Shown: positions 17,921 to 27,224, counted from the first letter of the stretch. The stretch: 34,189 nt of DNA from a virus (IMGVR_UViG_3300037119_001461:1-34189); one strand, 5' to 3'. Notes: generated by a model not told the origin, from the sequence alone. A program made the numbers and translations.

Positions 17921-18568
17921 ATGACCTACACACCACCGCCTCTGTCCGACCTGCGTGCGTCGGTGAGCCGTGACCTTCGCGACCCTACGAACAAGACGTT
18001 CACGACGGGGGAGGTCGATGACCTCATCCGCATGGGCATCGTCGAGGTCTCACGCGTCTATCCCAAGGAACGAGTGCTCGAACTCCTCGTCACCGAGGAC
18101 GGGCAGCGCACCTTCGACGTGCTGGATGCCTACTCGCTGTTCAGGGTCGAGCTGCTGGACATCGAGGGCAACACGCGCATGGGCATCCCGGCGTCGGTCG
18201 ATAACGTCCACTCCGAGACGGGCTGGGACTTCCACGCTGAAAAGCTCTACCTGCCTGCCTATGCGTCGGTGCGTCTGGCTGTCGTTGATGAACCCAAGGT
18301 CAGGGCGTGGGGCTATTGGAAGCGTGACGTCCTCACGGATGACACCGACGTCTTCGATGGTGATGCCGATGCCGAATACGCTTCTCGCTCATATGCACTC
18401 ATGGTCGGCTATCAGCGTCTACAGAACGACAGGCTGCTCTTCCAGCAGTGGCTCACCACGACAGGCAACACGGATGTGAGTCCTAACCAGCTCGCGCAGA
18501 CGGCTGACATGTATCAGGGTGAGTGGAGGGCGTACCGACAGCGTCTTCGCATCGGCCAGAGGCAGTAG
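17921..18568 (+). CDS. head-tail adaptor (connector) protein
   Basis: This 215-residue protein probably docks under the portal and links the filled head to the tail. The N-terminus LSDLRASVSRDLRDPTNKTFTTGEVDDLIRMGI is the helix-turn-helix opening of many head-tail adaptors, which read 'LR..VR..L.D.....WSD.EL...I..A'. A beta region spans about residues 50-125. A C-terminal helical bundle with Gln-rich ends (QLAQTADMYQGEW) completes the adaptor layout. Its place after the capsid gene supports the call. There is no SD in front of the ATG because the capsid hairpin takes up the space, so translation may depend on local structure or readthrough coupling. It overlaps nothing downstream; the next gene starts three bases after its stop. 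Confidence 0.75.
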   Translation: MTYTPPPLSDLRASVSRDLRDPTNKTFTTGEVDDLIRMGIVEVSRVYPKERVLELLVTEDGQRTFDVLDAYSLFRVELLDIEGNTRMGIPASVDNVHSETGWDFHAEKLYLPAYASVRLAVVDEPKVRAWGYWKRDVLTDDTDVFDGDADAEYASRSYALMVGYQRLQNDRLLFQQWLTTTGNTDVSPNQLAQTADMYQGEWRAYRQRLRIGQRQ

Positions 18569-18570
18569 CC

Positions 18571-19470
18571 ATGGACCTGACCAGACCTGTCACCTACCGT
18601 GGCCTGACGCTCACGGGGGCCGAGGGAGGGCCGGGTGGCGCTCAGCCCATCGACGGCATCCGCCTCTCCCGTGCCCGCTACACGGACGTCCCGGTCGCTG
18701 CCTACACCGAGAAGCGCAGTCTTGGTGCAGGGCTGGACGCCTCCGACGCCTACTTGGGCGGTCGCATGATGGTGCTCACCGGGGAGGTCTTCGGCGAGAA
18801 CAAGGGCACGCTCTTCGACCGACTCGACTTCATGCGTGAGGTCTTTTCGGCATCGAGTGCGTTCGAGTCGAACCCGGACCTCAAGGGCTACCTGCCCTTG
18901 GAGTTCTCACAGCCCACCAACCTGACGACGCACTGGCCCACGGGCTTCATCGCGAAGGTGCTCTTCGTGCGTCCCATGACGCAGAACGAGCACGACATCG
19001 TCTTCGGTGCCATCGGTGGCAAGCCGACCAACGGCTACGTGGTGCCTTTCACCGTGGCGCTTCAGGCCAAGGACCCCTTCTTCCACGCTGTCGTCGATGC
19101 GTCGGAACTCATCACCGGCAACGGCAGCGAGGACTTCCGCAACCGTGGCAACGCACCATCGCCGCTGCGCATCGAGCTGCACATCAACGACACCGCTGCT
19201 GGTGGCTTCACGCTGGACAATGACCGCACCGAGATGACGCTGACCATCCCGGCAGGGGCGTCGCCGAGGCACATCGTCTGCGACTCGGCCCAGAAGATAG
19301 TGACGCTGAACGGTGACCTCGCCATGGACCTCATCGAGATAGAGACGGGCACATGGCCGGTGGTCATCCCGACCGACGAGGAAGGGCCATTGGACGCACA
19401 TGTCTGGACGACAGGGGCTACGCCATTGGTCGCACCCTCCAACCTCTCGTGGCCGGAACTCTGGTACTAG
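18571..19470 (+). CDS. distal tail (Dit-like) protein
   Basis: This 299-residue protein resembles siphovirus distal tail proteins, which form the ring joining tail and host-contact apparatus. The N-terminal half carries the expected pattern: a short strand-rich start (VTYRGLTLTG), then an arginine-loop region and RMMVLTGEVFGENKGTLFDRLDFMREVF, where Dit families read 'i.l.g.i.g.....l...ld.L...l'. The C-terminal half (about residues 165-299) is a beta-sandwich-like segment with IPAGASPRHIV and a tail that reads like the family's second domain. The start was moved to the ATG at 18571 because AGAGG (18558-18562) stands eight bases upstream. The hub gene follows three bases after its stop, a standard Dit-hub pair. 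Confidence 0.75.
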   Translation: MDLTRPVTYRGLTLTGAEGGPGGAQPIDGIRLSRARYTDVPVAAYTEKRSLGAGLDASDAYLGGRMMVLTGEVFGENKGTLFDRLDFMREVFSASSAFESNPDLKGYLPLEFSQPTNLTTHWPTGFIAKVLFVRPMTQNEHDIVFGAIGGKPTNGYVVPFTVALQAKDPFFHAVVDASELITGNGSEDFRNRGNAPSPLRIELHINDTAAGGFTLDNDRTEMTLTIPAGASPRHIVCDSAQKIVTLNGDLAMDLIEIETGTWPVVIPTDEEGPLDAHVWTTGATPLVAPSNLSWPELWY

Positions 19471-19473
19471 GCC

Positions 19474-22374
19474 GTGCTAGGGAGGGTCATCCTTCGGCGC
19501 ACCAAGGTCGAGGTCAACCGCAAGCCGGGTGACATCAGGGCCATCATCGAGGACCCACACAACCTCGCTGTGGCGACCTACGCCAACGAGATGGGCGAGA
19601 TGTACTTCACGCTGCCGCTCGACCATCCCCAGCTTGGAGAGTGCGAGCCGTTCAGGACGCACTGGGAGGTCCAGAAGTGGAACGGCAGCGCGTGGGTGCG
19701 CCTGCACAAGTACGCCTACGGCCTGCTGACCGACCTCGACTTCACGCAGGACGAGGTCATCGTCTACGGCATGGACTACATCGGGCTGCTCTCGCTGAGC
19801 TTGGATACCCGCACGCCAGAGGAGAAGGCTGACGGGACGTACAAGAACTTCAATAAGAGCACACGCCACGGTGGGACCAAGTACAAGAACGAGAAGATTT
19901 CCTACATCCTCAAGGAACAGCTCGACAGCGCACAGGACGAAGAGGACTCGCTGACTGGCTTCATCCATCGTGGGCAGGTCGATACGATGGACACGGAGAT
20001 TTCCATCTACGTCACGTTCCGCCAGCGATTGGACTTCATCAAGGGGCTGCTCGACTCCTACCGGCAGGGCACGGGCATCGGCTCACGTCTCGTGGCGCTC
20101 TACGACAACGGCGAGGACCGCTGGGAGTGGCGCATCGACGCCGACCCCGGCGTGGAGCGTCCAGAGCTGCGCTTCGAGTACGGCGGTCTGGTGCAGGGCT
20201 TCCGCATCCTGACCTACGAGAACTTCGCCACGCGTGCCATGGGCGTGGGCGTCGTGCTGGACTCGACCAAGCCCATCTACCGCATGTTCCCCAACGAGGG
20301 CGCGGTGGACAGCTACGTGACCCAGTACGGCAACATCCAAGTCGCCAACGTCTGGCAAGACCTTTCGGACAGGAACGACCTCAAGCGCAGAGTCAGGCAG
20401 CTCTACGCCGAGCGCTCTCGCATCGGCAAGAAGGTCGCACTGGGCATCCGGGTACACAGCCTGATGCCCTTCGAGGGGTACGACCTTTCGGACCACGTCA
20501 TCTTGGACTTGGACAGGTACGCGCTCGATACCCAAGCATTCGGCTCAGGCTGGTGGACGATATGGGGCACCGAGTGGCGTCTGGCACCGGATGGGCACGA
20601 TGAACTCACGCTCGTCATCCGACCCCGAGAGGACACCAAGCCTGCCGACCCGGACATCCTTGACTCCGACCCGGTCACGCCACAGCCAGCCCTCTGCTTC
20701 GGCTACGGTCCACCCATCCCCGGCGAGGAGTGTGACTGCGGTGATGACGGCTACGTCGATGTGCTGACGGGTAAGGTCTATGTCTGCAAGGACGGCGAGT
20801 TCACGGGCACGGTCGGTGCCGACAAGTGGGACTCCGAGTTCAAGACCTTCGACGACTTCGAGCGCATCATCGCCCCGAGTGCTGGCGACATCACGGTCAT
20901 CGGCGTAGCTGAAGACCTTGGCGTCAACTATGTCGAGGGTGATACGCACATCACCATCGACCTGCCTGACGGTTGCGACGTCGTGGGCAGGCACGTCTTT
21001 ATCTATCTCGATAGCCATGACGACTCAGACATCCAAGAGTTCATGGAGACGGCTGGCTTCACCAAGCTCCTCGCTACGGTCGGGTCGGACTGGTTCTATC
21101 GGCGCATCGACGGCACCGAGGGCTGGACGGCGACAGGCGAGCAACTGAACGTCGTGCTCTTGGGCATCACGCCGCAGGTAGCAGGCTTCGCCATCCTGCT
21201 CGAAGGCGTGTACGACGAATACCCCGACAACCCCGGACCGTGGTACGTCGGTGGGCTGAGTGTCACCGCAGACCCAGCCGGGGTGTCCTCACCGGCATGG
21301 GCAGGCGCTCCGGGTATCGTGCTGACGTCATTGCGTACGAACGGTGGTGTCATCTCGGCAGGGCCAGCGGGCTACACGGTCATCGGGGACTACTCCGACA
21401 TCGACATCAACGTGCGTGGCGACTACAAGCTCATGGTGGCAGGGGCTGAGAACCCCGGCGCGTACACGGCCACGGGGGCCGAGCAGACGCATACCGCGCT
21501 CATCAGGGGCGGCGGATTGGTCGCACCCGGCATCGGCATGAACCTGCCCGAGCCGCCCAAGTGGGAAGCTCGCCTCTGGGACGCCACTGGCCTCTCTGCC
21601 GACTGGCACATCGAGGACGGCTGGCTCGTGCTCGAAGGCACAGAGGTCGGTGGCAATGTCGATACGGTCAGCCAGTACGGTGCGTCCTATGACCCGGACG
21701 GTGACCTCATCGAGGATGCCCCGGCAGGGCCGTACGACGTCCCGCACATCGTGCGCATCACGTTCGTCATCACCGAGGGACTGGGCGGGCTTGGCACCTT
21801 CGGCGTCGGCTTCGAGTGGCAGTGGGCATCGGCTACGCATGAAGGTCAAGCCGGTGCGTACAGCGTCGGCATCGCACTCAGGCCGACGGTTGGCTGGGTG
21901 CTCATCGTGGATGGTGTGGACTATCCCTTGGCTGATGTGGCCGTATTGGATACGGACACCGTGTACATCCTTGAGATTGACTTCTTCGGCGGTCTGAAAG
22001 TACGAGTCGCGACGGAAGAAGCGCTCGACAGCACCATGCACATCTACAACAGTCTTATCATCGCCGAAGGTCTCGACCAGTCAAAGCTCGCACTGCACGG
22101 CTTCGTGACCGCAGGCTGCAAGGCATGGGTCGAGGAGATAGCCATCCTCATGCCGCCTGCGAGCAATGAGACCTTCGAGGGCATCTTCATCAACTACGGC
22201 GACGGAGCTACGACGGTCTTCCAAGGCTTCCCGACAGCCGAGGGCACGGTGCAGTGGGAGGTCGATGGCATCCTGACCGAGCCTGAGTCGGTGGACGAGG
22301 AAGACGGCACGGTCACTTTCGACCGACCACTGGCGTGGCTCTCACGGGTGCAGCAGTCGGGGACGAGGCGCTGA
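19474..22374 (+). CDS. tail hub / ReqiPepy6 Gp37-like protein with C-terminal binding domains
   Basis: This 966-residue GTG-started protein sits directly after the Dit-like gene. Residues 1-395 match the ReqiPepy6 Gp37-like hub domain as I know it from actinobacteriophages. The recognisable parts are a strand-rich start (ILRRTKVEVNRKPGDIRAII), the Y-G-D-Y core (VIVYGMDYIGLLSLSL), a helical RQLYAERSRIGKK segment and the closing WRLAPDGHDELTLVIRPRED. A short Cys cluster (CFGYGPPIPGEECDCGDDGY, then VYVCKDG) forms a linker near 415-445 that could bind metal or form disulfides. About 450-966 consists of beta-rich modules with jelly-roll-like strands (residues 680-870), likely carbohydrate-binding or enzymatic. 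It overlaps the next fibre gene by one base (TGATG). No peptidase or lysozyme motif was recognised. Confidence 0.75.
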   Translation: MLGRVILRRTKVEVNRKPGDIRAIIEDPHNLAVATYANEMGEMYFTLPLDHPQLGECEPFRTHWEVQKWNGSAWVRLHKYAYGLLTDLDFTQDEVIVYGMDYIGLLSLSLDTRTPEEKADGTYKNFNKSTRHGGTKYKNEKISYILKEQLDSAQDEEDSLTGFIHRGQVDTMDTEISIYVTFRQRLDFIKGLLDSYRQGTGIGSRLVALYDNGEDRWEWRIDADPGVERPELRFEYGGLVQGFRILTYENFATRAMGVGVVLDSTKPIYRMFPNEGAVDSYVTQYGNIQVANVWQDLSDRNDLKRRVRQLYAERSRIGKKVALGIRVHSLMPFEGYDLSDHVILDLDRYALDTQAFGSGWWTIWGTEWRLAPDGHDELTLVIRPREDTKPADPDILDSDPVTPQPALCFGYGPPIPGEECDCGDDGYVDVLTGKVYVCKDGEFTGTVGADKWDSEFKTFDDFERIIAPSAGDITVIGVAEDLGVNYVEGDTHITIDLPDGCDVVGRHVFIYLDSHDDSDIQEFMETAGFTKLLATVGSDWFYRRIDGTEGWTATGEQLNVVLLGITPQVAGFAILLEGVYDEYPDNPGPWYVGGLSVTADPAGVSSPAWAGAPGIVLTSLRTNGGVISAGPAGYTVIGDYSDIDINVRGDYKLMVAGAENPGAYTATGAEQTHTALIRGGGLVAPGIGMNLPEPPKWEARLWDATGLSADWHIEDGWLVLEGTEVGGNVDTVSQYGASYDPDGDLIEDAPAGPYDVPHIVRITFVITEGLGGLGTFGVGFEWQWASATHEGQAGAYSVGIALRPTVGWVLIVDGVDYPLADVAVLDTDTVYILEIDFFGGLKVRVATEEALDSTMHIYNSLIIAEGLDQSKLALHGFVTAGCKAWVEEIAILMPPASNETFEGIFINYGDGATTVFQGFPTAEGTVQWEVDGILTEPESVDEEDGTVTFDRPLAWLSRVQQSGTRR

Positions 22375-23153
22375 TGGTCGCCACGTCCGACCGCCACGAC
22401 ATCACCTTCGCCGATGACTCCAAGACGCCGGGTCGCAGGCTCAACAACTGGACCGCCACCGTCGCACCCACGGTCACGGACGACGAGGACGCGCACTACG
22501 AGGTCGGCTCGCGCTGGGTCGTGGCTTCAGAGGAAGAGGTCTGGACGTGCGTCGATGCCAGCGCAGGGGCAGCCGTATGGGTATTGCCTGCTGGCGGCGG
22601 TGGTGGCGGGACGGACATCCACGGCGAACTCGAAGAGCTGCTGGATGATGACCACACGCAGTACGCCATCCTCGTGGACTCGACGACGGAGCCACCCGCT
22701 GACCGACCGGGCTGGCTCTGGTACGACCCGGACGACCCCGCTGGCGGTGTCAGCGGCCCTCCGTCCGGCCCTGCTGGTGGGGAGCTGAGTGGGACCTATC
22801 CGAACCCATCGGTGGTGTCATCGCACGCAGGCTCGACACATGCTGCTGCTCAGAGCGCAGCCGAAGCCACGGCAGCGGCAGCCTTGGCCGCACATGCAGC
22901 AGCCGGTGACCCGCATGCTGGCTATGCCACCGATGGCGACCTGACGGCGCACGCTGCTACGTCCCATGGTGGGTCTATCGACTGGGGTGAGGACGCCGAC
23001 ATCACCGACCTTGACTACGACGACGTAGCTGATGCCGGTGTATTGGACGAGGCTGCACGAGCAGACCATCGGCACGGCATGCCTGCCGCTGCTGGTGGTG
23101 GTGGCGAAGTGCCTCCTGCCGTGAAGGTCTACATGTACGAGCGCTTCAAGTAG
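22374..23153 (+). CDS. tail fibre / appendage protein
   Basis: This 259-residue protein carries the motif GGELSGTYPNPSV, a hallmark of phage tail fibres, and a DDDHTQY segment. A long Ala/His-rich trimer-like stretch (AAAQSAAEATAAAALAAHAA) and a HAATSHGGS element follow. The N-terminus (about 1-85) would be the attachment domain, ending in a Gly6 linker. The C-terminus closes with DHRHGMPAA and a short helix. DDDHTQY and HAATSHGG recur in the collagen-like fibre at 24392, indicating shared module origin. The ATG at 22374 overlaps the hub's stop and was preferred to the open frame beginning at 22335. Confidence 0.75.
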   Translation: MVATSDRHDITFADDSKTPGRRLNNWTATVAPTVTDDEDAHYEVGSRWVVASEEEVWTCVDASAGAAVWVLPAGGGGGGTDIHGELEELLDDDHTQYAILVDSTTEPPADRPGWLWYDPDDPAGGVSGPPSGPAGGELSGTYPNPSVVSSHAGSTHAAAQSAAEATAAAALAAHAAAGDPHAGYATDGDLTAHAATSHGGSIDWGEDADITDLDYDDVADAGVLDEAARADHRHGMPAAAGGGGEVPPAVKVYMYERFK

Positions 23154-23162
23154 GAGATTCCC

Positions 23163-23570
23163 ATGGTCGCCAACACCGAACCCATCTTCGGACTCGTCGC
23201 CAACGTCGATGGGATGACCTTTACCAACGCCGACACGAATGCGCAGAAGACCATCTTCACGCCCGGTGCCAACGGCAGCAAGGTGCTCCGCATCGCAGCA
23301 GTCTCGGACGACACCGCGCTCATCAACGTGCGGCTGTTCATCCACGACGGCACGACGTCGTTCCAAGTCGGCACGGTGCGCGTCGCCATCGCGTCGGGTA
23401 CTGACGGCGCGGTCAACGCCGTATCGCTGTTGAACCTGACGGCCCTGCCGTGGCTCGATGCAGACGGTGAGTTCTATCTCCCCAATGGTCACACCCTCCG
23501 AGCCGCCTGCCTCGCCACGATGACCGCCGCCAAGACCCTGACCCTGACGACGTTCGCGGTGGACTATTGA
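23163..23570 (+). CDS. minor structural protein, possible fibre or decoration protein
   Basis: This is a 135-residue, nearly all-beta protein without Cys. It has a strong SD (AGGAGA, 23152-23157) overlapping the previous stop. The pattern of alternating hydrophobic strands (VLRIAAVSDDTALINVRLFIHDG, FQVGTVRVAIASG) followed by a strand-turn-strand end (TLTLTTFAVDY) is typical of small appendage or head-fibre beta-sandwich domains in actinophages. No enzyme motif is seen. It sits between two fibre genes and overlaps the next by four bases (TTGA), so it is likely part of the same host-contact complex. Confidence 0.7.
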   Translation: MVANTEPIFGLVANVDGMTFTNADTNAQKTIFTPGANGSKVLRIAAVSDDTALINVRLFIHDGTTSFQVGTVRVAIASGTDGAVNAVSLLNLTALPWLDADGEFYLPNGHTLRAACLATMTAAKTLTLTTFAVDY

Positions 23571-24382
23571 CTCTCGAACGGACGCTGTACACGCTGCCAC
23601 GATGGCGACCACACGTCCGGGTCGCTGTCAGCGGCAGCTATGTCAACACGGGTGGTACCGCGCAGACCAGCGTCACCGCCACGATGCTGCCGCAGGAGCG
23701 CCTGCGCTGGGGCGACATGCTGGTGGCGCGTGGCTACTCGTCGGGCTTCTCCACCGTGTCGGTCGGGCAAGGCTGGACGATATTGGCGCAGGTCGTGAGC
23801 GGCAATGCCGTGTTCATGGCCTACAAGGTGTTCCGGGGTGACATGACCCCGCCCACGTTCAGCGGTCCCAGCGGACGGTGGGCGGTCGTCCTGCACGCGC
23901 TTCGTGTCGTCAACCCGGCACCCTTGTTCAGACCGATGACATGGCGGCAGCCGGTCGGGACGACAGCGGTGTCGGGCAGCACCGGGCAGACGTCGTTGGC
24001 TGGTGGTGCCGACATCGACATCCGTCCCGGCGACATCGTCTTGCAGGTGGCCGTGGCTGATGACGACATGGCGGCATGGACGCGACCGACGAATGCGCTC
24101 GATGCACCCGGCGTCGAGTGGTTGGGCGTGTCCGTCGAGGACCCTGCCACGCACTTCAACAGTGGCAACAACGCCGCTCCGCTGGGAAACGACTCGGCCT
24201 GTGACTGCGTGTACCGTATCGCCAACTGGGCATCTGGCGGGTCGAGCGGAGCGCCGACACTGGCATCCACGACCGTGATGGCACGTCCGCATGGTGTCTG
24301 GGGTCGCTTTCGGGCCGGACTCGTGCGACGCTCCGTATGGTCTGGGCTGCGCTCCAGAAGCGTGGTTCAGCCATGGGCATGA
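23567..24382 (+). CDS. appendage protein, probable tail fibre component
   Basis: This 271-residue protein starts at a TTG that overlaps the preceding stop (TTGA). The body (residues 15-235) is beta-rich: LRWGDMLVARGYSSG, GWTILAQVVSGNAVFMAYKVF and VLQVAVADDDMAAW recall the small jelly-roll-type modules repeated in actinophage tails. Two Cys in CDC (near residue 206) are notable. The last 40 residues are unusually Arg/Trp/Ser-rich (FRAGLVRRSVWSGLRSRS), unlike the rest. An alternative reading frame near 24310-24390 gives MVWAALQKRGSAMG, so a frameshift near the end is conceivable, but I cannot prove it. The start codon is unusual and less certain than the gene itself. Confidence 0.65.
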   Translation: MTLERTLYTLPRWRPHVRVAVSGSYVNTGGTAQTSVTATMLPQERLRWGDMLVARGYSSGFSTVSVGQGWTILAQVVSGNAVFMAYKVFRGDMTPPTFSGPSGRWAVVLHALRVVNPAPLFRPMTWRQPVGTTAVSGSTGQTSLAGGADIDIRPGDIVLQVAVADDDMAAWTRPTNALDAPGVEWLGVSVEDPATHFNSGNNAAPLGNDSACDCVYRIANWASGGSSGAPTLASTTVMARPHGVWGRFRAGLVRRSVWSGLRSRSVVQPWA

Positions 24383-24391
24383 GGACGTGAC

Positions 24392-26173
24392 ATGGGCACG
24401 CTGAAGGTATGGGACGACGACTCGGGGACGTGGGTCGTCGTCGGTGGTGTCGGCGAACAGGGAGAGCAAGGTGAGCAAGGCGACCCCGGACCAGAAGGTC
24501 CCACCGGACCAGCCGGTGCCACAGGACCAGCCGGTGCGACGGGTGCGACGGGCGCAACGGGTGCCGCAGGACCACAGGGTGACCCCGGTGCCGCAGGAGC
24601 CACTGGTGCCACAGGTGCGACCGGCCCAGAAGGGCCGACCGGGGCCACGGGCGCAGTGGGAGCAACGGGAGCTACTGGGCCGGAAGGACCGGAAGGGCCG
24701 CAAGGACCTGCCGGTGACGACGGTGCCCCCGGTGCAACGGGTGCCACAGGTGCGACAGGAGCGACTGGTCCTGAAGGTCCACAGGGTGATGTAGGGCCAG
24801 AAGGTCCCACTGGCCCAGAGGGTCCAGAAGGTCCCACGGGGGCGACTGGTGCCACGGGTGCCACGGGCGCGCAGGGTATCCAAGGCATCCAAGGTGACCC
24901 CGGACCCACGGGTGCGACGGGTGCGACGGGTGCGACGGGTAGCACCGGACCTCCGGGGACGACGCTGCACTCAGGGCTGTCCGACGTCACTGCTGACCAG
25001 CACCACGCACGTGACCACGCCATCGACGGCAGCACGCACACCGGCACGCTCTCGGATGCGCAGATACCGGCCAGCATCGCTCGTGACAGCGAGGTCACGG
25101 CGGCTGTCGCTGCGCATGAGTCAGATGCCACGGATGCTCACGATGCGTCGGCCATCTCGCTCTTGGACGCTGGCGCTCACTACTCGGCCACTAACGTCGA
25201 GGACGCCTTCCTCGAAGTCGCCATGGCCGTGGCTGCGCACACGTCGGATAGCCATGATGCTCACGACGCATCGGCTGTCTCCATCGCTGATGCTGCTGGG
25301 CACTTCACTGGCGAGGACGTCGAGGCTGCACTGGCCGAGACGCAGGATGACCTAGCGGCTCATGCAGCGACGTCCCATGGCGGGGTCTCCGACCACGGTG
25401 CGCTCACGGGGTTGGCCGACGATGACCACACGCAGTACGAACTGGGCTATGCCCAGACATCCGACCCCGGCACGCCACCACATGCGTCAGCGCTCTGGTA
25501 CGACACCGATGCCACGCCAGCCGCGTTCACGCCGCCCAAGCGCAGCGTCTTCACGGTGTCGGGGACGTGGGCGAAGACCGGCAGCCCGAGGTACATCGAA
25601 GTCGAGGTCGTCGGCGCTGGCGGTGGGGCTGGCGGTGCCGGGGTTACGGGGTCGGGCGCATCGGCTGTCTCAGGTGGCGGTGGCGGTGGTGCCTATGCGA
25701 AGGCCGTCCTCGATGCCACGTCGCTCGGCTCGGTGGACTATGGCGTCGGGGCTGCTGGTGCGGGCGGCTCAGGTGCGGCTGGCAACGGTACGGGTGGTGG
25801 CAGCTCGCACTGGGGCACGACCATCCTCTCGGCTGGTGGGGGTAATGGCGGCACGGCTGCTGCCGCGACGTCAGGCAACTCGACGGCCAATGGCGGCACC
25901 GGGGGAGCTGCCAGCGGTACGGCTCCCGGTGCCATCCTCATCCCCGGTGGCAACGGCGGCAATGGCGAGTCGGTCGGAGGCGTCCGCATCTACTCGGGCA
26001 CGGGTGGGGCGAGTGCGTCCTATGGACCCATGCAGACACCGGGCAACGGGGCCGGTGTGACCGGCAACGGCTACGGTGGCGGTGGTGGCGGCGCGGCCAA
26101 TGGCGGTTCAGCGTCAGCGGTCTCTGGCGGCGCGGGTGCGACTGGTGCGGTCATCGTCACGGAGTACTACTGA
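24392..26173 (+). CDS. collagen-like tail fibre with glycine-rich tip
   Basis: This 593-residue fibre probably binds the host. Residues 1-19 read [19 protein letters not shown], a virion-attachment motif shared with the gene at 26173. Residues 21-189 are about 56 Gly-X-Y triplets, mainly GATGAT and GPEGP, a collagen-like triple helix. A trimeric, His/Asp-rich region with two related repeats ([19 protein letters not shown] and [19 protein letters not shown]) spans 240-330. It is followed by DDDHTQY and then, from about 384, [13 protein letters not shown] leading into a Gly/Ala/Ser-rich tip. Such tips form polyglycine-II-like sandwiches that carry receptor specificity in other phage adhesins. 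GAGGA lies six bases before the ATG. The repetitive DNA at 24448-24960 is a recombination and assembly risk. Confidence 0.85.
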   Translation: MGTLKVWDDDSGTWVVVGGVGEQGEQGEQGDPGPEGPTGPAGATGPAGATGATGATGAAGPQGDPGAAGATGATGATGPEGPTGATGAVGATGATGPEGPEGPQGPAGDDGAPGATGATGATGATGPEGPQGDVGPEGPTGPEGPEGPTGATGATGATGAQGIQGIQGDPGPTGATGATGATGSTGPPGTTLHSGLSDVTADQHHARDHAIDGSTHTGTLSDAQIPASIARDSEVTAAVAAHESDATDAHDASAISLLDAGAHYSATNVEDAFLEVAMAVAAHTSDSHDAHDASAVSIADAAGHFTGEDVEAALAETQDDLAAHAATSHGGVSDHGALTGLADDDHTQYELGYAQTSDPGTPPHASALWYDTDATPAAFTPPKRSVFTVSGTWAKTGSPRYIEVEVVGAGGGAGGAGVTGSGASAVSGGGGGGAYAKAVLDATSLGSVDYGVGAAGAGGSGAAGNGTGGGSSHWGTTILSAGGGNGGTAAAATSGNSTANGGTGGAASGTAPGAILIPGGNGGNGESVGGVRIYSGTGGASASYGPMQTPGNGAGVTGNGYGGGGGGAANGGSASAVSGGAGATGAVIVTEYY

Positions 26174-26748
26174 TGGGCGTGTTGAAGGTCTGGAACGGAA
26201 CGGCATGGGAAGAGGTCGTCGGGCGAGCCGCTGGCGTGGCGGTGCGCGGCGTGGACGTGGCACCTATGAGCACGAACGTCAGCGTCACGGACATCGCCTT
26301 GATGGACGTGAGCATCGGTGACATCGCCATCGGTGACAGCATCGCGCTCGACGCCGAGTTCCTGCTGCTCAACAACTCTGGTGCGTCACGGGTCTACATC
26401 GTCGGCATACAGGTGGGACCAACCACGTTCGAGCTGTCGTTTACCACACCGTCATTGGGCGCACATGCCACGAACCAGTGGGCTTTTCGCGCCAAGGCCG
26501 TGGCATCTTCTCGTGCGGCCAGCATGTCCAAGACCATCGCCAAGCTGGAGATGATGGAGGTCGCCACGGCTGACCAAGCTGGGGCTACGCTAGCTGTCGC
26601 TACGGCCCCGCTGAGCGCCATCCGATGGGCGACCAACGCCGTGGACTTCGGCGGTGGCGTCACGGTCGCGCTGCGCATCCGCAGCAATGCTGCCACGGCC
26701 ACGCAGACAGCAGAGCTGGTGTCGGGCCGCATCCGCGTGAGCCACTAG
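26173..26748 (+). CDS. minor tail / appendage protein
   Basis: This 191-residue protein begins [19 protein letters not shown], the same attachment motif as the collagen-like fibre, with which its start overlaps (TGATG). The rest is beta-rich with repeated VSVTDIALMDVSIGDIAIGD strands (about 38-58) and an Ala/Ser/Met-rich helix around 110-120. It ends in a strand pair (TQTAELVSGRIRVSH). It lacks the collagen and glycine-rich parts, so it may be an alternative or companion appendage attached at the same site. The distal function is not evident. Confidence 0.7.
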   Translation: MGVLKVWNGTAWEEVVGRAAGVAVRGVDVAPMSTNVSVTDIALMDVSIGDIAIGDSIALDAEFLLLNNSGASRVYIVGIQVGPTTFELSFTTPSLGAHATNQWAFRAKAVASSRAASMSKTIAKLEMMEVATADQAGATLAVATAPLSAIRWATNAVDFGGGVTVALRIRSNAATATQTAELVSGRIRVSH

Positions 26749-26758
26749 GAGACTGACC

Positions 26759-27004
26759 ATGGCGACGTTCGAGCAGACCCTCACCATCGACAAGCGCATC
26801 GTCCAAATCCGCATCGACGCTGACGCTCAGGTCTACTTCCTTGGGCACGGCGTCGAGGTCGAGTCGGGCATCCCGATGTCAGAGGTCAGCGGCTACGTGA
26901 CGGACACGCTGACGACCAACCAGAAGCGTGCGGTCAATGACCTGCTGGCGGCAGGTCAGGCATGGGTCGATGCACAGGAGCACGTCATCATCGGTGAGGG
27001 GTGA
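26759..27004 (+). CDS. small hypothetical protein of the tail-lysis junction
   Basis: This is an 81-residue protein with a strong SD (AGGAGA at 26747-26752, six-base spacer). The N-terminal half is beta-like (FEQTLTIDKRIVQIRIDADAQVYFLG), and the C-terminal half is a helical segment (RAVNDLLAAGQAWVDAQEHVI). There is no signal or membrane segment. It lies between the last fibre gene and the holin candidate, and its stop overlaps the GTG of the latter. I do not recognise it. Small proteins at this position are often tail assembly or virion accessory proteins. Confidence 0.7.
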   Translation: MATFEQTLTIDKRIVQIRIDADAQVYFLGHGVEVESGIPMSEVSGYVTDTLTTNQKRAVNDLLAAGQAWVDAQEHVIIGEG

Positions 27005-27219
27005 CACCTTTGCATGGAGCACGTGCGGCCATCGCTGGTGCGCTGGTGATGGTGCTTGGACTCTGGGTGCTGCTCGTCAACCAGAAGGAGCAGGGCTTCA
27101 CGGCCAACGACGCCGTGTTCGCAGTGGGAGCATTCCTCGTCATCGTCTTGCTGTTGTTGGGCATCGACATCCGGCGTCGGCGGGGCGATGATGGAGACCA
27201 CGGCAACGACAAGGAGTAG
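27001..27219 (+). CDS. two-TM membrane protein, candidate holin
   Basis: This is a 72-residue protein with two hydrophobic segments (about residues 9-26 and 38-55), joined by a short polar turn (NQKEQGFTAND). It ends in a strongly charged C-terminus (RRRRGDDGDHGNDKE). Size, two TM helices and a charged tail fit class II holins, which open the membrane at a set time for lysis. The GTG start overlaps the preceding stop (GTGA). A C39-like peptidase lies 2 kb downstream, and three exported proteins lie between them. Other small phage membrane proteins look similar, so holin is a candidate call. Confidence 0.55.
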   Translation: MTPLHGARAAIAGALVMVLGLWVLLVNQKEQGFTANDAVFAVGAFLVIVLLLLGIDIRRRRGDDGDHGNDKE

Positions 27220-27224
27220 GTGAG

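Noticed and set aside
24448-24960. CRISPR array or minisatellite in the repeated DNA of the fibre gene
   Set aside because: The repeats are in-frame Gly-X-Y codons of variable order without spacers; they are coding.
24367-25131. Pro/Val/Ala-repeat open frame on the minus strand
   Set aside because: It is the antisense of the collagen-like repeats. The plus strand has an SD and a well-known fibre layout.
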